The notes beneath the pieces were generated by a model. The model was given only the letters and a program-made list of their open reading frames with translations. It was not told the origin of the DNA and made no database searches. A program made the translations under genes and the position numbers. DNA of 64,000 nucleotides from Hydractinia symbiolongicarpus (Eukaryota > Cnidaria > Hydrozoa > Anthoathecata > Hydractiniidae), in contig NC_079888.1 of assembly GCF_029227915.1 (NCBI RefSeq), forward strand, positions 1,426,001-1,490,000, in the 5' to 3' direction. Below, in pieces: positions 39,868-52,530 of the stretch. The stretch's first letter is position 1; each line of letters opens with the position of its first letter.

Positions 39868-42000
39868 GTAAAACTGTGAGTCCACGACATGGAAATCATG
39901 GGTCACTTACTTGTGGCTGTACGCTAAAATTTAACTAAAAAAGTTAAGGTGCTTCATAGAAATCGCACATAAAGTATATATTAGCTGCACATATATTAGC
40001 TGCTGTAGCTAGCTAATGTTGGCTTTAAACTAAAGATTTCCAGTATACCTAGCTAACCTGTGAATTTTATGTTGCTTTTACATATAGCTAGGTACTGTGT
40101 AGTTTATCTTAGTGGTCTTTGCTAGGATTGTGGCTGTAACTTATTTGACTTGGCCTTTTAAGCCTAAATTGTAATATGACAAAAGGATTTTTATTTAACA
40201 TGTAGTAATTCTGACATTTCGTGTTATTTAACAAAACTTTAAACCTTTTCGAGACAGTTACTACATGCTATAACACCGAAAAACCTGTGTTTTTTTTAAT
40301 TCTTAATTGATAGAGGTTTGTGACATAAACGGGAAAAATTTACGAGGCTTTTTCACATTTTTAGATTTTGTTGCAGTATTTACATGGATTTTAATTTTTG
40401 ATTTATTTATTTTTGGGGGGAGCTGGGGAAATTATTTACATGGTTTTTTACATTTAGGGTAAAAAATGTACAGGGAAGGCTGGGGTGACTCTTCCTTTAT
40501 GTTTATATATGGTATATACATTACACACAAACTGTTTTACTTTTCTTTTGAAATTTTGTGTAAACGTTTGTGACACAAGGATCATGCAATATACCGAACT
40601 AATTTTTGTATAAAATAAGAAATTCAACTCTGACATTAAATATATATAAATTTCTAATTTTTACATTTTATAAATTATTTGGGACAGAATGGTATAAAAT
40701 AGACCAAAATATCTGATCTTAGTTGTTTATAATTTTCAGGCTGTGTCTGTGAAATTTTAGGGGAGCATTTTGTGAAAGACAATGGCATGACGACATATAC
40801 TGATAGAACTGATTTTTGTTGTGTTAGATGTTATGTCTGAACCTTTTTGACATTTTATGTTAATTTTGCGAGGAAGGACCATATATACACAGAAGAAAAA
40901 TTCGATTTTACACCTTCAAAGCTTTGTTTATCTCTTATAATAATACGGAGAGTGTGTCTGTGTGTCTGTAACAGGCAAAGTTAATATCGTCATTTCCCTT
41001 TGATGTTGCCGAAAAAAATATGTCTTCTTTGTCGTGAAAAGCCGGGAGTTTTGTGTGGTTTGTTAAATGAAGTTCTAGCACAAAGGAACGGAAATTGTGT
41101 TTGCAAAAAAGATGGCTGTCCTTTTTAAGCATTTGTCTTCTTTTGCCTTCAAAATAAATCTTTACAAAAGCATTTAAAAAGGGACATGGTATATAAATGA
41201 AGTATAGAAAGGTTTCTGTAAGGTTTGTTTATGTTTTTTAAAGTTTTGATGATATTATTGATGCGAGACAACCACACCAACAACGACTAGCTAGGTAGCT
41301 AGGAATTTATAAATATGTAGCCATGTTCTTTATACCTAGCTAAGTCTCCAGTTTATATTTAAGTGACCAGCTATTAGCTGCTGTAGCTACCTTATTTTAG
41401 CTTCAGTTTTATGTTGCTTTTTACATGTAAGCTAATCTTAGTGGTCTTTGCTAAGAATGTGACTGTAACTTATTTTAATTGACATTTTAAGCTTAAATTA
41501 ACAAGCCACAACAACTTTTAAAAAAGTATTACATAATATTTAAGAAGAGTTTAAGGACTGTTTTTAAGCAAATAATGTATTTTTCACATTTTGTGTAGTT
41601 AACTAAACTTATATACATTGGTTACATGCAATATGACGAAACGATTTTTATTTAAAATGTAGTAATTCTGGTACGTCTCAATTAAGAAAAGTTTCAACTA
41701 TTTTGAGGGAGTACAACACCGAAAAAACTTGTGTTTTTTCAATAAATTCTTACCGGGCAGGACTCTGTACAACACACCAAAATGACTGATCCCTCTCTAT
41801 TTATAAATTTGATGCGTTCCAAATCACAGTTTTTTGAAATTTTGGGTAATATTTAATGAGTACAAGATGCAAATACTGATTTTTGTTGAATCAGAAGTAT
41901 TTCCTACAACCATTCTTTTTTTACACTTTTGTGAAGAAAAAGTATATGCAATTGATTTTATTCTTTGATATATCTTTTATATTGCTCATAGCTACTATTT
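39868..42000 (+). mobile_element. minisatellite-bearing repeat element, first copy
   Basis: The reverse complement of this region is found at about 56.47-58.01 kb, starting at 'agtaaaactgtgagtccacgac' (39868) which matches 58011 backwards. Inside are tagcta-rich stretches and a degenerate tandem repeat of about 90-106 bp. An internal duplication relates 40.0-40.3 kb to 41.39-41.74 kb. No protein is encoded. It resembles non-autonomous elements with a repeated core. Termini are approximate. Confidence 0.6.
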
Positions 42001-42372
42001 ATTTTTCATCTAAACTCGAAACAATATCTTGTCCGACAGAAGAACAATGTCCCGAAAAGTTATCTCATTTCGTGTATTTCTGAATTGTTTTAAAAAAATG
42101 ATTTTGTTATTTACAATATAAGAACAGTTTATGTTTAGTCAAAACATTTTAAAAATTTAAAGGATGTTTTCCAATATGCAGAGCGTGGATATATTGTATT
42201 GACTAAGAAAAATCTGCACCCACCATTGTAATTTGACACCATTAACACTTTTCTACAATTTCGCGCCATTTTGTGTATTCAGTTATTGCCTACCAAAAGA
42301 ATAACGATGTTTACACAAAAATTTTACGCACTTCAAATACCAAGAATCGATCGCTTTAAATATATTACTTAC

Positions 42373-42411
42373 TTTTTTGTAACACGTTGACTTTGTTGCG
42401 CTGGTAAAATT
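42373..42411 (-). CDS. candidate exon NFTSATKSTCYKK
   Basis: 39 nt, acceptor aaatcacag, donor gtaagt, open in all frames. In phase 0, which the neighbouring exon predicts, it begins with an N-glycosylation sequon (NFT). Confidence 0.5.
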
Positions 42412-42546
42412 CTGTGATTTCCTTTTTTCACTATAAACGAAATAAAACATTTCTTGTAATGCTTCTGTATTCAGAAAACTTATGGATGAAAAATAGTTTT
42501 TGAATATAAACTTTATTTCTGAATGAAAAAATAAAAATTAACTCAC

Positions 42547-42594
42547 CAGGTAAAACACATTAATTCCTTCCTCTTGCACTTTGTATAAAAATGT
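42547..42594 (-). CDS. candidate exon TFLYKVQEEGINVFYL
   Basis: 48 nt, acceptor gcttaacag, donor gtgagt, phase 0 at both ends. The peptide looks like an extracellular beta-strand-type sequence. Joined to the 42373-42411 exon it stays in phase 0, which is also the phase the 34442 exon needs. It may be an upstream exon of the micro-exon gene or part of another gene. Confidence 0.5.
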
Positions 42595-43479
42595 CTGTTA
42601 AGCCTCATGGTTTGTCTTAAAACTTTAAGTAAGCAAAAATTTTCTTGGTTCATTAATTTTTAAAAACAGAAAATTTCCATTGCGTCAATTCATGATAACT
42701 TCACTAACTTTATATGCGCTTAGAGATTAGTGATTACCAATTTCATTTAGAAGGCGGGAATAAAATCGACAAGAGACCATTTAATGTTAATTTTATGTGA
42801 CAGTCACACAGTGCACGCTTTATAACGCTGGATTTAAGGCTGGGATTTTGATGGAAATTAAAAGTATATTAGAGCTTATAAACAAATTAATGTGGCATAA
42901 AAACAAATTATTTTTTTAAAACCGGTTAAAATTATACGAACATTTAATAAGCAACAACAAGTAGCATTTTTCAAAAAACGAAGCAATTAAGACAACCTAA
43001 GTAAACCGAGTAAAATTAGTGGGTGTCGGCATGGATGATTCTTGCCCTTATTAATATTTATACTAAAAAAAGTTACTTTGCACTAATATGGAAAATACTT
43101 GTGCAAGGATTAAATATTTGAATTAAAAGGAAGAAGCTGGTTACGACATTTTTTCCTTATTCAGGCGGGATAAAGTCGTCCCAGCAAACCTTTCAAGCCT
43201 TTCATATAAAAAACCCTAAAATTAAAAACTCCACCTCCAGAATAAAACGCTTTTTTGTCCTAAAATTAAATTTTATCCATTGACAACCCGAAAATACTTT
43301 TAGCTAAGGTTTCCGTGCGGATCTTTGCTTATCACATAGGAACGAATCTCCCATCACACATAGAGACATATTGATTGGCAGTGACTATTACTGGAATTTC
43401 TGTAATACATTTATTATTAAGGGTGACGGAAATGGTCCTGTTGTCAATGTTTTTTTTAATTATTATTGAAATTATTTAC

Positions 43480-43541
43480 CCAGGATAGCCTCTTCATTTC
43501 CTATTGTTACTGCTTTCCAAGAGGATCCTTCGAAGGGGGTC
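43480..43541 (-). CDS. candidate exon TPFEGSSWKAVTIGNEEAIL
   Basis: 62 nt, acceptor aaataggttag, donor gtaaat. It is open only in phase 2, ending in phase 1. The peptide resembles part of an extracellular domain (Trp core, alternating hydrophobics). It does not join in phase to the 42.5-kb exon, so an exon between them is missing or they belong to different transcripts. It ends 6 bp from the tandem-duplication breakpoint. Confidence 0.4.
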
Positions 43542-43648
43542 CTAACCTATTTAAAGCTTCCATTTAAACTACGAAAGTCGTGAAAGAACAGCAATTGCTC
43601 AACTAGACAACCGCTTAAAATATCAATCCTATTCTCATGCTGAGCGCT

Positions 43649-43723
43649 CTGGCATAACTCGGTCGGGGTATGAATCCAAGGCCTCCCGCGCTGGAAGCGA
43701 ACACTCTACCACAAGGCTACCAG
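43649..43723 (-). repeat. tRNA-Gly-like SINE head or tRNA pseudogene
   Basis: On the minus strand ctggtagccttgtggtagag (A box) is followed by gttcgcttccagcg (anticodon loop cttccag, TCC) and ggattcataccccg (B-box-like). The anticodon stem has mismatches and the T arm is irregular, so it is probably a tRNA-derived repeat. It is repeated in unit 2 at 47536-47610. Confidence 0.5.
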
Positions 43724-45338
43724 TCTTGAAGCGAAAATAGCAAAGAAGAATGCGGTATTTCTACAAATGTTGACAGTAAAAAATGTTCATGGATAGACAG
43801 GAAATATTCTTTAACCCAAAATACTCATGATTAACATTAACAAAATGTCATAAACGGCGTAATCTTTTGTTACAGTACAAAAAAAGCCGTTCTCTACTAA
43901 CATATATATTAAAATTAAATTAATTTCAAATTCATATATATACAAGTTTTTAAGAAAATTTGCGTTTTTGTGGTGTAAGGATATTAACAATGAGAAATGA
44001 GGTAACTAATTATCGTTTATGTGGCGTATTATTCGTCGTATATCGGCGTGTTACCGATATTCTGTGGATGTTTCGGCAATTTTTTAGAAACCAGGGAACT
44101 GTAAAAAGGAAAACGTCATTTTTGATAAATATGAATTAATTATTTTCTCTAATTTTAATTTATTTATTTCACCGTTTCCGTAATTTTTAATAGTTGCAAT
44201 GCATTATGGAAATATTCAAACTTTAAATGATTTTGTTGATTCTTACCGTTTTTTTAGCATTAAATTTTTAAAAAGCTAAAAATGTGTTGACGTGAAAAGA
44301 AAATCTTGGAAAAATTAAGTGGAATTTACTTTTGTTATAACCGTTTGGAAAATTTGCAACATACCACAATGAATGTTTGATTTGCCCACCATTTTTTTAT
44401 ATATTTAATAAACGCCCCGTGAGAATAAGAGGTTGGAAATTAAAAAACACTGCGTTTACGCAAAAACTGTTTTCTTAAAGAGCATACATGATATTTAGTG
44501 CTAAACTTTTTTTGCTGTTTTTTTTTCTCCATAACGACTATTATAGATTTCTAAACAGATAATGCGTTGTATGCATCCCTCTCGATTTACTTCTCCTCTA
44601 GAATAAGTAGAAACTGTAAAAGTCTATTCTTAATAACAGCTCGGGACGTTTACACAAGCATTTTTCTTATTGCAACATTGCAGTGTTAAATATCAGCCGG
44701 TACCAGGGCTTTTATTTTCTCGTTATCCCTGTTAATTTAATTCGATCTTTGCCCTAAGTTTTATAGCATAAATTATTTTTTAATATTTGAAAAAATCAAC
44801 AAAAAATAAAAAGACGTTCTAAAAGCGCATTCTGAACACGTGTTTAAAACATTACATACTCTGCGTCCAGCAGTATTAGAGAATCCGAATAATTGAACAG
44901 ATGAATTACATGACTTTAACTGTAGCTACAATCCTTAAACGTTGAGGGAAGAATAATTCCGCAATGAGCGGAAAGGTAGCAGTGTTGTTATACTGTTACC
45001 TTACCTGATGTCAAAATACCAGAGGATACCTTATAGTCCGAAATTTTTCAGTAAATAAATTTACGCGGGCTAAAAAATTGGAAAATGCAGGCATGTAATT
45101 TTGAGTTAATTTTCTATATTAGCATAGAGAAGGTGAGTACTACTTTCCATACAATAAAAAACACGTGGCAAAAAAAATTAACTACATTTTATTAGTGAAA
45201 AGAAAATTCGCTGTACATTTTTAGCAGGTTCAGAAAAATGACGATCAAAACGTTGATATAGTCTTTAGAAACATTTCTATGCGACCTTATATAACCGTTA
45301 TATAAAAAAGTTATTTTACCGTTATCATTACGTTAAAT

Positions 45339-45409
45339 CAACGTTGATATGACCTTCCCCAACGTTGGAATAACCTTTCCCAACGTTGGTATAACCTTAC
45401 CCAACGTTG
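45339..45409. repeat. four CAACGTTG palindromes at exact 21-bp spacing
   Basis: CAACGTTG at 45339, 45360, 45381 and 45402, separated by ataacctttcc-like linkers. The spacing equals two helical turns. Same array in unit 2 at 49226, 49247, 49268 and 49289. Confidence 0.9.
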
Positions 45410-46491
45410 GTATCAGACGTTATTTGCAAAAGCTTTTGTTGGGAAATGACTATGAAAAAACAATTCTGAAAATAAATATGGTTAAAAATTGTCATAAAAT
45501 AAGTACATAAAAATAATTAAATATTAAATAATTAAAATAAAAAAATAATTAAATAGTATGAACATTTTCTCCCAGCCCCGTGTACTCGGTCTGCTTCATG
45601 TTTAATGTGCGTCATGATTATCGATCGTACTTCACTTCGAGTACCAGTTTGATAATTTCTTAACACTGCATCTAAAAGGGTGTTTAAATTCAATGAATTT
45701 GATTCGTAAAAGTTTCTTTTTTTTTATAGTGACTAAAATAAATACATTTAGCACCATTGATAGCTTTAAAAAAGTTTAACTTTTGTAAGAAAAGTTTCCC
45801 TGCAATTCAGCGCATACTGTATTTCGACTGTAAACTGTTAGTTATAAGCCTATAAACAAATGTAATCTATATTTAGTGGACAAAAATCATTAACCTGTAT
45901 AAGAGATTCCTCTTTATGATGTGTGAAGGTAAAGAGTATTTATATCAAGATGCAAACTCAGAACAAAGGGACAGTTTGTTCGAAATGGCAAATGTTTAAA
46001 TTAACGGCATTCAGATTAGCAGATGTGTATTGTATCAAGCTAATTATCCAAATTTTAAGAAACTCCAGGCTCAACCAAATGCTTGTTCGCGTGATAGAGG
46101 TATATAGTTTGCCATTTGTTTGGTTTATTTATTTACCGACTATCTTACTAAAATTTTGCCTTTTAAAACGTCGTAGGGTGACACTAACTAAACATATTTT
46201 TGTGTAAAGCCTAATCAGTACGGCTGAACTTATTTTGAGCTGTTTTGCAGCTAAAAAGTTAAAAATATAGTACCATAGTACCTAGAGCCAGCTAGCTACG
46301 CCATTTATTTTTTCTTTATATAAGAACAAAATATAAAGCTAGCTACCTTTCATCGGTCAAACATGTACAAATAGTACATAAAGCTATATAGCTATGCGTT
46401 TATTACCTTATTAAAGAGCATGTCATTAAAAACACAAGCTGTTTGTTGTTTACAAAAACCCTAACAAAAACGTCAAAAAATCACTACTTAC

Positions 46492-46556
46492 TTCCCAATT
46501 AAAGCCGGTTCCTTTCTTCCTTATTCCTTGTGAATGACAAAGATCGTGTAATGATG
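46492..46556 (-). CDS. weak candidate exon SLHDLCHSQGIRKKGTGFNWE
   Basis: 65 nt from a possible acceptor (gcaagag) to a strong gtaagt donor, phase 1 in and 0 out. The peptide reads like coding sequence, with H/Q and W/R changes in unit 2 (50381-50445), but the acceptor is poor and no partner exon was found. Confidence 0.25.
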
Positions 46557-47147
46557 CTCTTGCCGATCAATATTGACTCACTGCTTTACTCTTTAAATGT
46601 TAAAGTTTTAAATCAAAACAAATTAATGAACTTACATACGTTTTAAAGATAATAATATATACCTTTCAACATTCAGCTTCAAATTTACTGATAGGAGTAT
46701 CTAACAAAACATTGCGCCATTTCAATTAAAAAAATGCTTATTTTCTTGTTTGCCATGTGATTTAATTGTGGGACTAAGAAGTCCCTTTTAGATTTACAAC
46801 CAGATTTCGTGTGAGATTCTATCAGACAAATTGGTTAATACTGCACCTAAATTTATTTACCTTTAAACCATGCACACTATTTAAACAATAAATTCTCTGC
46901 TTAGCCAGTCCTTTATAATTGCATTTTGTGTCTTTGTGCAACAATCTTTTTTTTTGTGCAGTACTAGTAGACTCGAACATAAGCTAAATTTACCCGCTAC
47001 GTTTTAAATCAAAAATTCTAGCAACTGCACCTTAGCGTTCACGTTTAAGTTTTGTAAAATATTGAACCAATTTCGATGATCTCATCACAAGTAGCTACAT
47101 TGCAAAATTTCTACATTAAAAGAAGCTACTTTGCGCATTACCGCGTT

Positions 47148-47210
47148 GAAGTGAGGGGGATCCGTTCAGCGGACCACGGAACGGGGAGCCGCAGACGAAT
47201 CCGCTACCCT
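47148..47210 (-). repeat. SINE head, unit 1
   Basis: Inverse relative of the tRNA-like block at 35611-35678 (ggtagcggattcgtctgcgg...tccccctcacttc on the minus strand), followed by gatcggaccttcga and aatgtttcacc as in 35.5 kb. Confidence 0.5.
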
Positions 47211-47535
47211 AATCGAAGGTCCGATCGGGGTGAAACATTCTCTGTTGTAAATGAACAATGTAGAAAGATAAAAAACACAGGTTATGTTTTAGCTTCTGTT
47301 AGAAATGCTGAACTTCCATTTTACGAACAATGACAAGCTATTAAGCAAATATTTTTTAAAAAAAAGTAAGTTTTTTTAAGGTTGTTAATTATGCGCATAC
47401 TACTGTGTGTGCGTGTTATATCTCTTTTATACGCTATTTAAAGCTTCCATTTAAACTACGAAAGTCGTGAAAGAACAGCAATTGCTCAACTAGACAACCG
47501 CTTAAAATATCAATCCTATTCTCATGCTGAGCGCT

Positions 47536-47610
47536 CTGGCATAACTCGGTCGGGGTATGAATCCAAGGCCTCCCGCGCTGGAAGCGAACACTCTACCACA
47601 AGGCTACCAG
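47536..47610 (-). repeat. tRNA-Gly-like SINE head, unit 2 copy
   Basis: Identical copy of the 43649-43723 block at offset 3,887. Confidence 0.5.
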
Positions 47611-49225
47611 TCTTGAAGCGAAAATAGCAAAGAAGAATGCGGTATTTCTACAAATGTTGACAGTAAAAAATGTTCATGGATAGACAGGAAATATTCTTTA
47701 ACCCAAAATACTCATGATTAACATTAACAAAATGTCATAAACGGCGTAATCTTTTGTTACAGTACAAAAAAAGCCGTTCTCTACTAACATATATATTAAA
47801 ATTAAATTAATTTCAAATTCATATATATACAAGTTTTTAAGAAAATTTGCGTTTTTGTGGTGTAAGGATATTAACAATGAGAAATGAGGTAACTAATTAT
47901 CGTTTATGTGGCGTATTATTCGTCGTATATCGGCGTGTTACCGATATTCTGTGGATGTTTCGGCAATTTTTTAGAAACCAGGGAACTGTAAAAAGGAAAA
48001 CGTCATTTTTGATAAATATGAATTAATTATTTTCTCTAATTTTAATTTATTTATTTCACCGTTTCCGTAATTTTTAATAGTTGCAATGCATTATGGAAAT
48101 ATTCAAACTTTAAATGATTTTGTTGATTCTTACCGTTTTTTTAGCATTAAATTTTTAAAAAGCTAAAAATGTGTTGACGTGAAAAGAAAATCTTGGAAAA
48201 ATTAAGTGGAATTTACTTTTGTTATAACCGTTTGGAAAATTTGCAACATACCACAATGAATGTTTGATTTGCCCACCATTTTTTTATATATTTAATAAAC
48301 GCCCCGTGAGAATAAGAGGTTGGAAATTAAAAAACACTGCGTTTACGCAAAAACTGTTTTCTTAAAGAGCATACATGATATTTAGTGCTAAACTTTTTTT
48401 GCTGTTTTTTTTTCTCCATAACGACTATTATAGATTTCTAAACAGATAATGCGTTGTATGCATCCCTCTCGATTTACTTCTCCTCTAGAATAAGTAGAAA
48501 CTGTAAAAGTCTATTCTTAATAACAGCTCGGGACGTTTACACAAGCATTTTTCTTATTGCAACATTGCAGTGTTAAATATCAGCCGGTACCAGGGCTTTT
48601 ATTTTCTCGTTATCCCTGTTAATTTAATTCGATCTTTGCCCTAAGTTTTATAGCATAAATTATTTTTTAATATTTGAAAAAATCAACAAAAAATAAAAAG
48701 ACGTTCTAAAAGCGCATTCTGAACACGTGTTTAAAACATTACATACTCTGCGTCCAGCAGTATTAGAGAATCCGAATAATTGAACAGATGAATTACATGA
48801 CTTTAACTGTAGCTACAATCCTTAAACGTTGAGGGAAGAATAATTCCGCAATGAGCGGAAAGGTAGCAGTGTTGTTATACTGTTACCTTACCTGATGTCA
48901 AAATACCAGAGGATACCTTATAGTCCGAAATTTTTCAGTAAATAAATTTACGCGGGCTAAAAAATTGGAAAATGCAGGCATGTAATTTTGAGTTAATTTT
49001 CTATATTAGCATAGAGAAGGTGAGTACTACTTTCCATACAATAAAAAACACGTGGCAAAAAAAATTAACTACATTTTATTAGTGAAAAGAAAATTCGCTG
49101 TACATTTTTAGCAGGTTCAGAAAAATGACGATCAAAACGTTGATATAGTCTTTAGAAACATTTCTATGCGACCTTATATAACCGTTATATAAAAAAGTTA
49201 TTTTACCGTTATCATTACGTTAAAT

Positions 49226-49296
49226 CAACGTTGATATGACCTTCCCCAACGTTGGAATAACCTTTCCCAACGTTGGTATAACCTTACCCAACGTTG
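49226..49296. repeat. 21-bp-spaced CAACGTTG array, unit 2 copy
   Basis: Same four palindromes and linkers as 45339-45409. Confidence 0.9.
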
Positions 49297-51352
49297 GTAT
49301 CAGACGTTATTTGCAAAAGCTTTTGTTGGGAAATGACTATGACAAAACAATTCTGAAAATAAATATGGTTAAAAATTGTCATAAAATATGTACATAAAAA
49401 TAATTAAATATTAAATAATTAAAATAAAAAAATAATTAAATAGTATGAACATTTTCTCCCAGCCCCGTGTACTCGGTCTGCTTCATGTTTAATGTGCGTC
49501 ATGATTATCGATCGTACTTCACTTCGAGTACCAGTTTGATAATTTCTTAACACTGCATCTAAAAGGGTGTTTAAGTTCAATGAATTTGATTTGTAAAAGT
49601 TTCTTTTTTTTTATAGTGACTAAAATAAATACATTTACCACAATTGATAGCTTCGAAAAAGTTTAACTTTTGTAAGAAAAGTTTCCCTGCAATTCAGCGC
49701 ATACTGTATTTCGACTGTAAACTGTTAGTTATAAGCCTATAAACAAATGTAATTTATATTTAGTGGACAAAAATCATTAACCTGTATAAGAGATTCCTCT
49801 TTATGATGTGTGAAGGTAAAGAGTATTTATATCAAGATGCAAACTCAGAACAAAGGGACAGTTTGTTCGAAATGGCAAATGTTTAAATTAACGGCATTCA
49901 GATTAGCAGATGTGTATTGTATCAAGCTAATTATCCAAATTTTAAGAAACTCCAGGCTCAACCAAATGCTTGTTCGCGTGATAGAGGTATATAGTTTGCC
50001 ATTTGTTTGGTTTATTTATTTACCGACTATCTTACTAAAATTTTGCCTTTTAAAACGTCGTAGGGTGACACTAACTAAACATATTTTTGTGTAAAGCCTA
50101 ATCAGTACGGCTGAACTTATTTTGAGCTGTTTTGCAGGCTAAAAATTTAAAAAACACAAAGAACCATAGCTAGAGCCAGCTAGCTACGCCATTTATTTTT
50201 TCCTTATATAAGAACAAAAGATAAAGCTAGCTACCTTTCATCGGTCAAACATGTACAAATAGTACATAAAGCTATATAGCTATGCGTTTATTACCTTATT
50301 AAAGAGCATGTCATTAAAAACACAAGCTGTTTGTTGTTTACAAAAACCCTAACAAAAAACGTCAAAAAATCACTACTTACTTCCCTATTAAAGCCGGTTC
50401 CTTTCTTCCTTATTCCTTGTGACTGACAAAGATCGTGTAATGATGCTCTTGCCGATCAATATTGACTCACTGGTTTACTCTTTAAATGTTAATGTTTTAA
50501 ATCAAAACAAATTAATGAACTTACATACGTTTTAAAGATAATAATATATACCTTTCAACATTCAGCTTCAAATTTACTGATAGGAGTATCTAACAAACAT
50601 TATTGCGCAATTTTAATTAAAAGAATGCTTATTTTCTTGTTTGCCATGTGATTTAATTGTGGGACTAAGAAGTCCCTTTTAGATTTACAACCAGATTTCG
50701 TGTGAGATTCTATCAGACAAATTGATTAATACTGCACCTAAATTTATTTACCTTTAAACCATGCACACTATTTAAACAATAAATTCTCTGCTTAGCCAGT
50801 CCTTTATAATTGCATTTTGTGTCTTTGTGCAACAATCTTTTTTTTTGTGCAGTACTAGTAGACTCGAACATAAGCTAAATTTACCCGCTACGTTTTAAAT
50901 CAAAAATTCTAACAACTGCACCTTAGCGTTCACGTTTAAGTTTTGTAAAATATTGAACCAATTTCGATGATCTCATCACAAGTAGCTACATTGCAAAATT
51001 TCAAACATAAATATAAGATAAATAGTTCTACATTAAAAGAAGCTACTTTGCGCATTAACGCGTTGAAGTGAGGGGGATCCGTTCAGCGGACCACGGAACG
51101 GGGAGCCGCAGACGAATCTGCTACCCTAATCGAAGGTCCGATCGGGGTGAAACATTCTCTGTTGTAAATGAACAATGTAGAAAGATAAAAAACACAGGTT
51201 ATGTTTTAGCTTCTGTTAGAAATGCTGAACTTCCATTTTACGAGCAATGACAAGCTATTAAGCAAATATTTTTTTAAAAAAAGTAAGTTTTTTTAAGGTT
51301 GTTAATTATGCGCATACTACTGTGTGTGCGTGTTATATCTCTTTTATACGCT

Positions 51353-52163
51353 CCTACTGTCATCTACAAATTGGAGTCTTTATTCCCGTATTTTGTTTAT
51401 AGTCAAGAAAAAAACATATCTACAATTCTGATCATAATTTATTGAGACAGCAGAGCTATATTTAAACCTCGTCACCACAAGTAATAAGAAAGTCTTTTTG
51501 TATATCAGATTTATGTTAACGTTTAATACAACAAAATCACCCACAGCTTTAAGCCTTTTGTTCTACTTTAAATTTTTTAAAGCCTTTATGTTTTGACTGG
51601 CAAACAGGGGAGAAAATGTAGACAACATAGAGCGATATACTAAAAATTCAGATAAAATCAGAAAATTGAATAAACATTTTCTGAAAGAATAAAAAAACAT
51701 AGAAAATCAATCCAACCGCTTTTCAAACATCAATTAGGGGCAATTTTTGCAATGTCGTTGTCGTCATTTTCCATCACTTATTTACGGACTTAGCCTACCG
51801 AATTCAATTATTATTAAAGGACTTTTTCTGCCATATAATTTCAGAAATTGTCGTACTTTCGCTTAGATCACTGGAAGTTTTTAAATTTGACATTTTGCTA
51901 TAACTACACAAAATCCTATTGGCAAATTCCATTTGTAAATTTAGTGCATCAGTTAGTTACATCGCATAGTGCAAATAAAGGGCAGAAAAGAGAAAGAGTT
52001 CGTCTTAGTTCGACAACCGTTTTATTCACGGCCTAGTTCCTATTTCCGCTAATCGAAGACTTGCCGTTCTGGTGAAATTCCCCATTAATCCCATAATAAG
52101 AAATATCAACAGACTGAAAACCAAGTTTCAATTTACGTTCAATTTCATTTGTTGTCTACGCAG
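51353..52163. other. inner part of the right inverted arm, no gene
   Basis: 51353-51490 is the inverse of 35100-35360. The rest is diverged homologue of 34.45-35.1 kb. The frame at 51848-52036 is not preserved in the left arm and is probably chance. Confidence 0.5.
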
Positions 52164-52530
52164 AATATGTTTTCGCTCGGTTAAATATCGAACTGGACTT
52201 GTTTGTTAACAACTCACATCGCTCACTACCGCATCTACGCAGTACTTGCCGCCTGTCAAAGTGCTTTTAACCCGGGCCCCTTTTCTAATATATCAGGCCC
52301 TTTTGGTCAGTTTAATACACATTATATTAACATAGGCCGTTAAGAGTCAACGAAGGAGACCTTATTAATGAGTTAGTGCCTTTTGTGTTTTATTTTCTTG
52401 AGAGCGACGAATTGTTTCAACGTTTTGTTGGATTTTTAAGGTCGCATTTTGCTGTTGTGCTTACAGTCTTTGCTGTTGGTACTGCGTGTTGCTGTTTTTG
52501 CAGTTGTGATCAGTAATGGGTCGTAAAAAT
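52164..52530 (+). pseudogene. right-arm copy of the membrane-spanning exon, broken
   Basis: Homologous to 34442-34071. After the ctacgcag acceptor, the frame meets TAA at codon 7 (TCA in the left copy) and another stop at the position of GRGWR, with indels. The donor is gtatac instead of gtaagt. The codon that is TGA in the left copy is TGG here. Confidence 0.7.

Larger units (their letters stand above)
43547..47433 (+). repeat. tandem duplication, unit 1 (3,887 bp)
   Basis: Begins ctatttaaagcttccattt and ends ..tctcttttatacg; the same start recurs at 47434. The offset 3,887 holds from 43641/47528 through 45923/49810. The first 1.8 kb shows no difference that I could see. Confidence 0.95.
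47434..51352 (+). repeat. tandem duplication, unit 2
   Basis: Direct copy of unit 1. Differences accumulate toward the right end (from about 49340), including an approximately 30-bp insertion near 51003 (tcaaacataaatataagat), giving 3,917 offset for the last part. It ends where homology with 35.1-35.37 kb (inverse) takes over, so unit 2 overlaps the inner end of the right inverted arm. Confidence 0.9.

Noticed and set aside
45003-45073. Splice-bounded segment on the minus strand near a gtaagg donor
   Set aside because: All three frames contain stops; related text at 58.45 kb shows no conserved frame.
45923-46207. 94-residue open frame repeated identically at 49810-50094
   Set aside because: Identity follows from the recent tandem duplication; it starts with GTG, has no recognised domain and no splice or promoter context.
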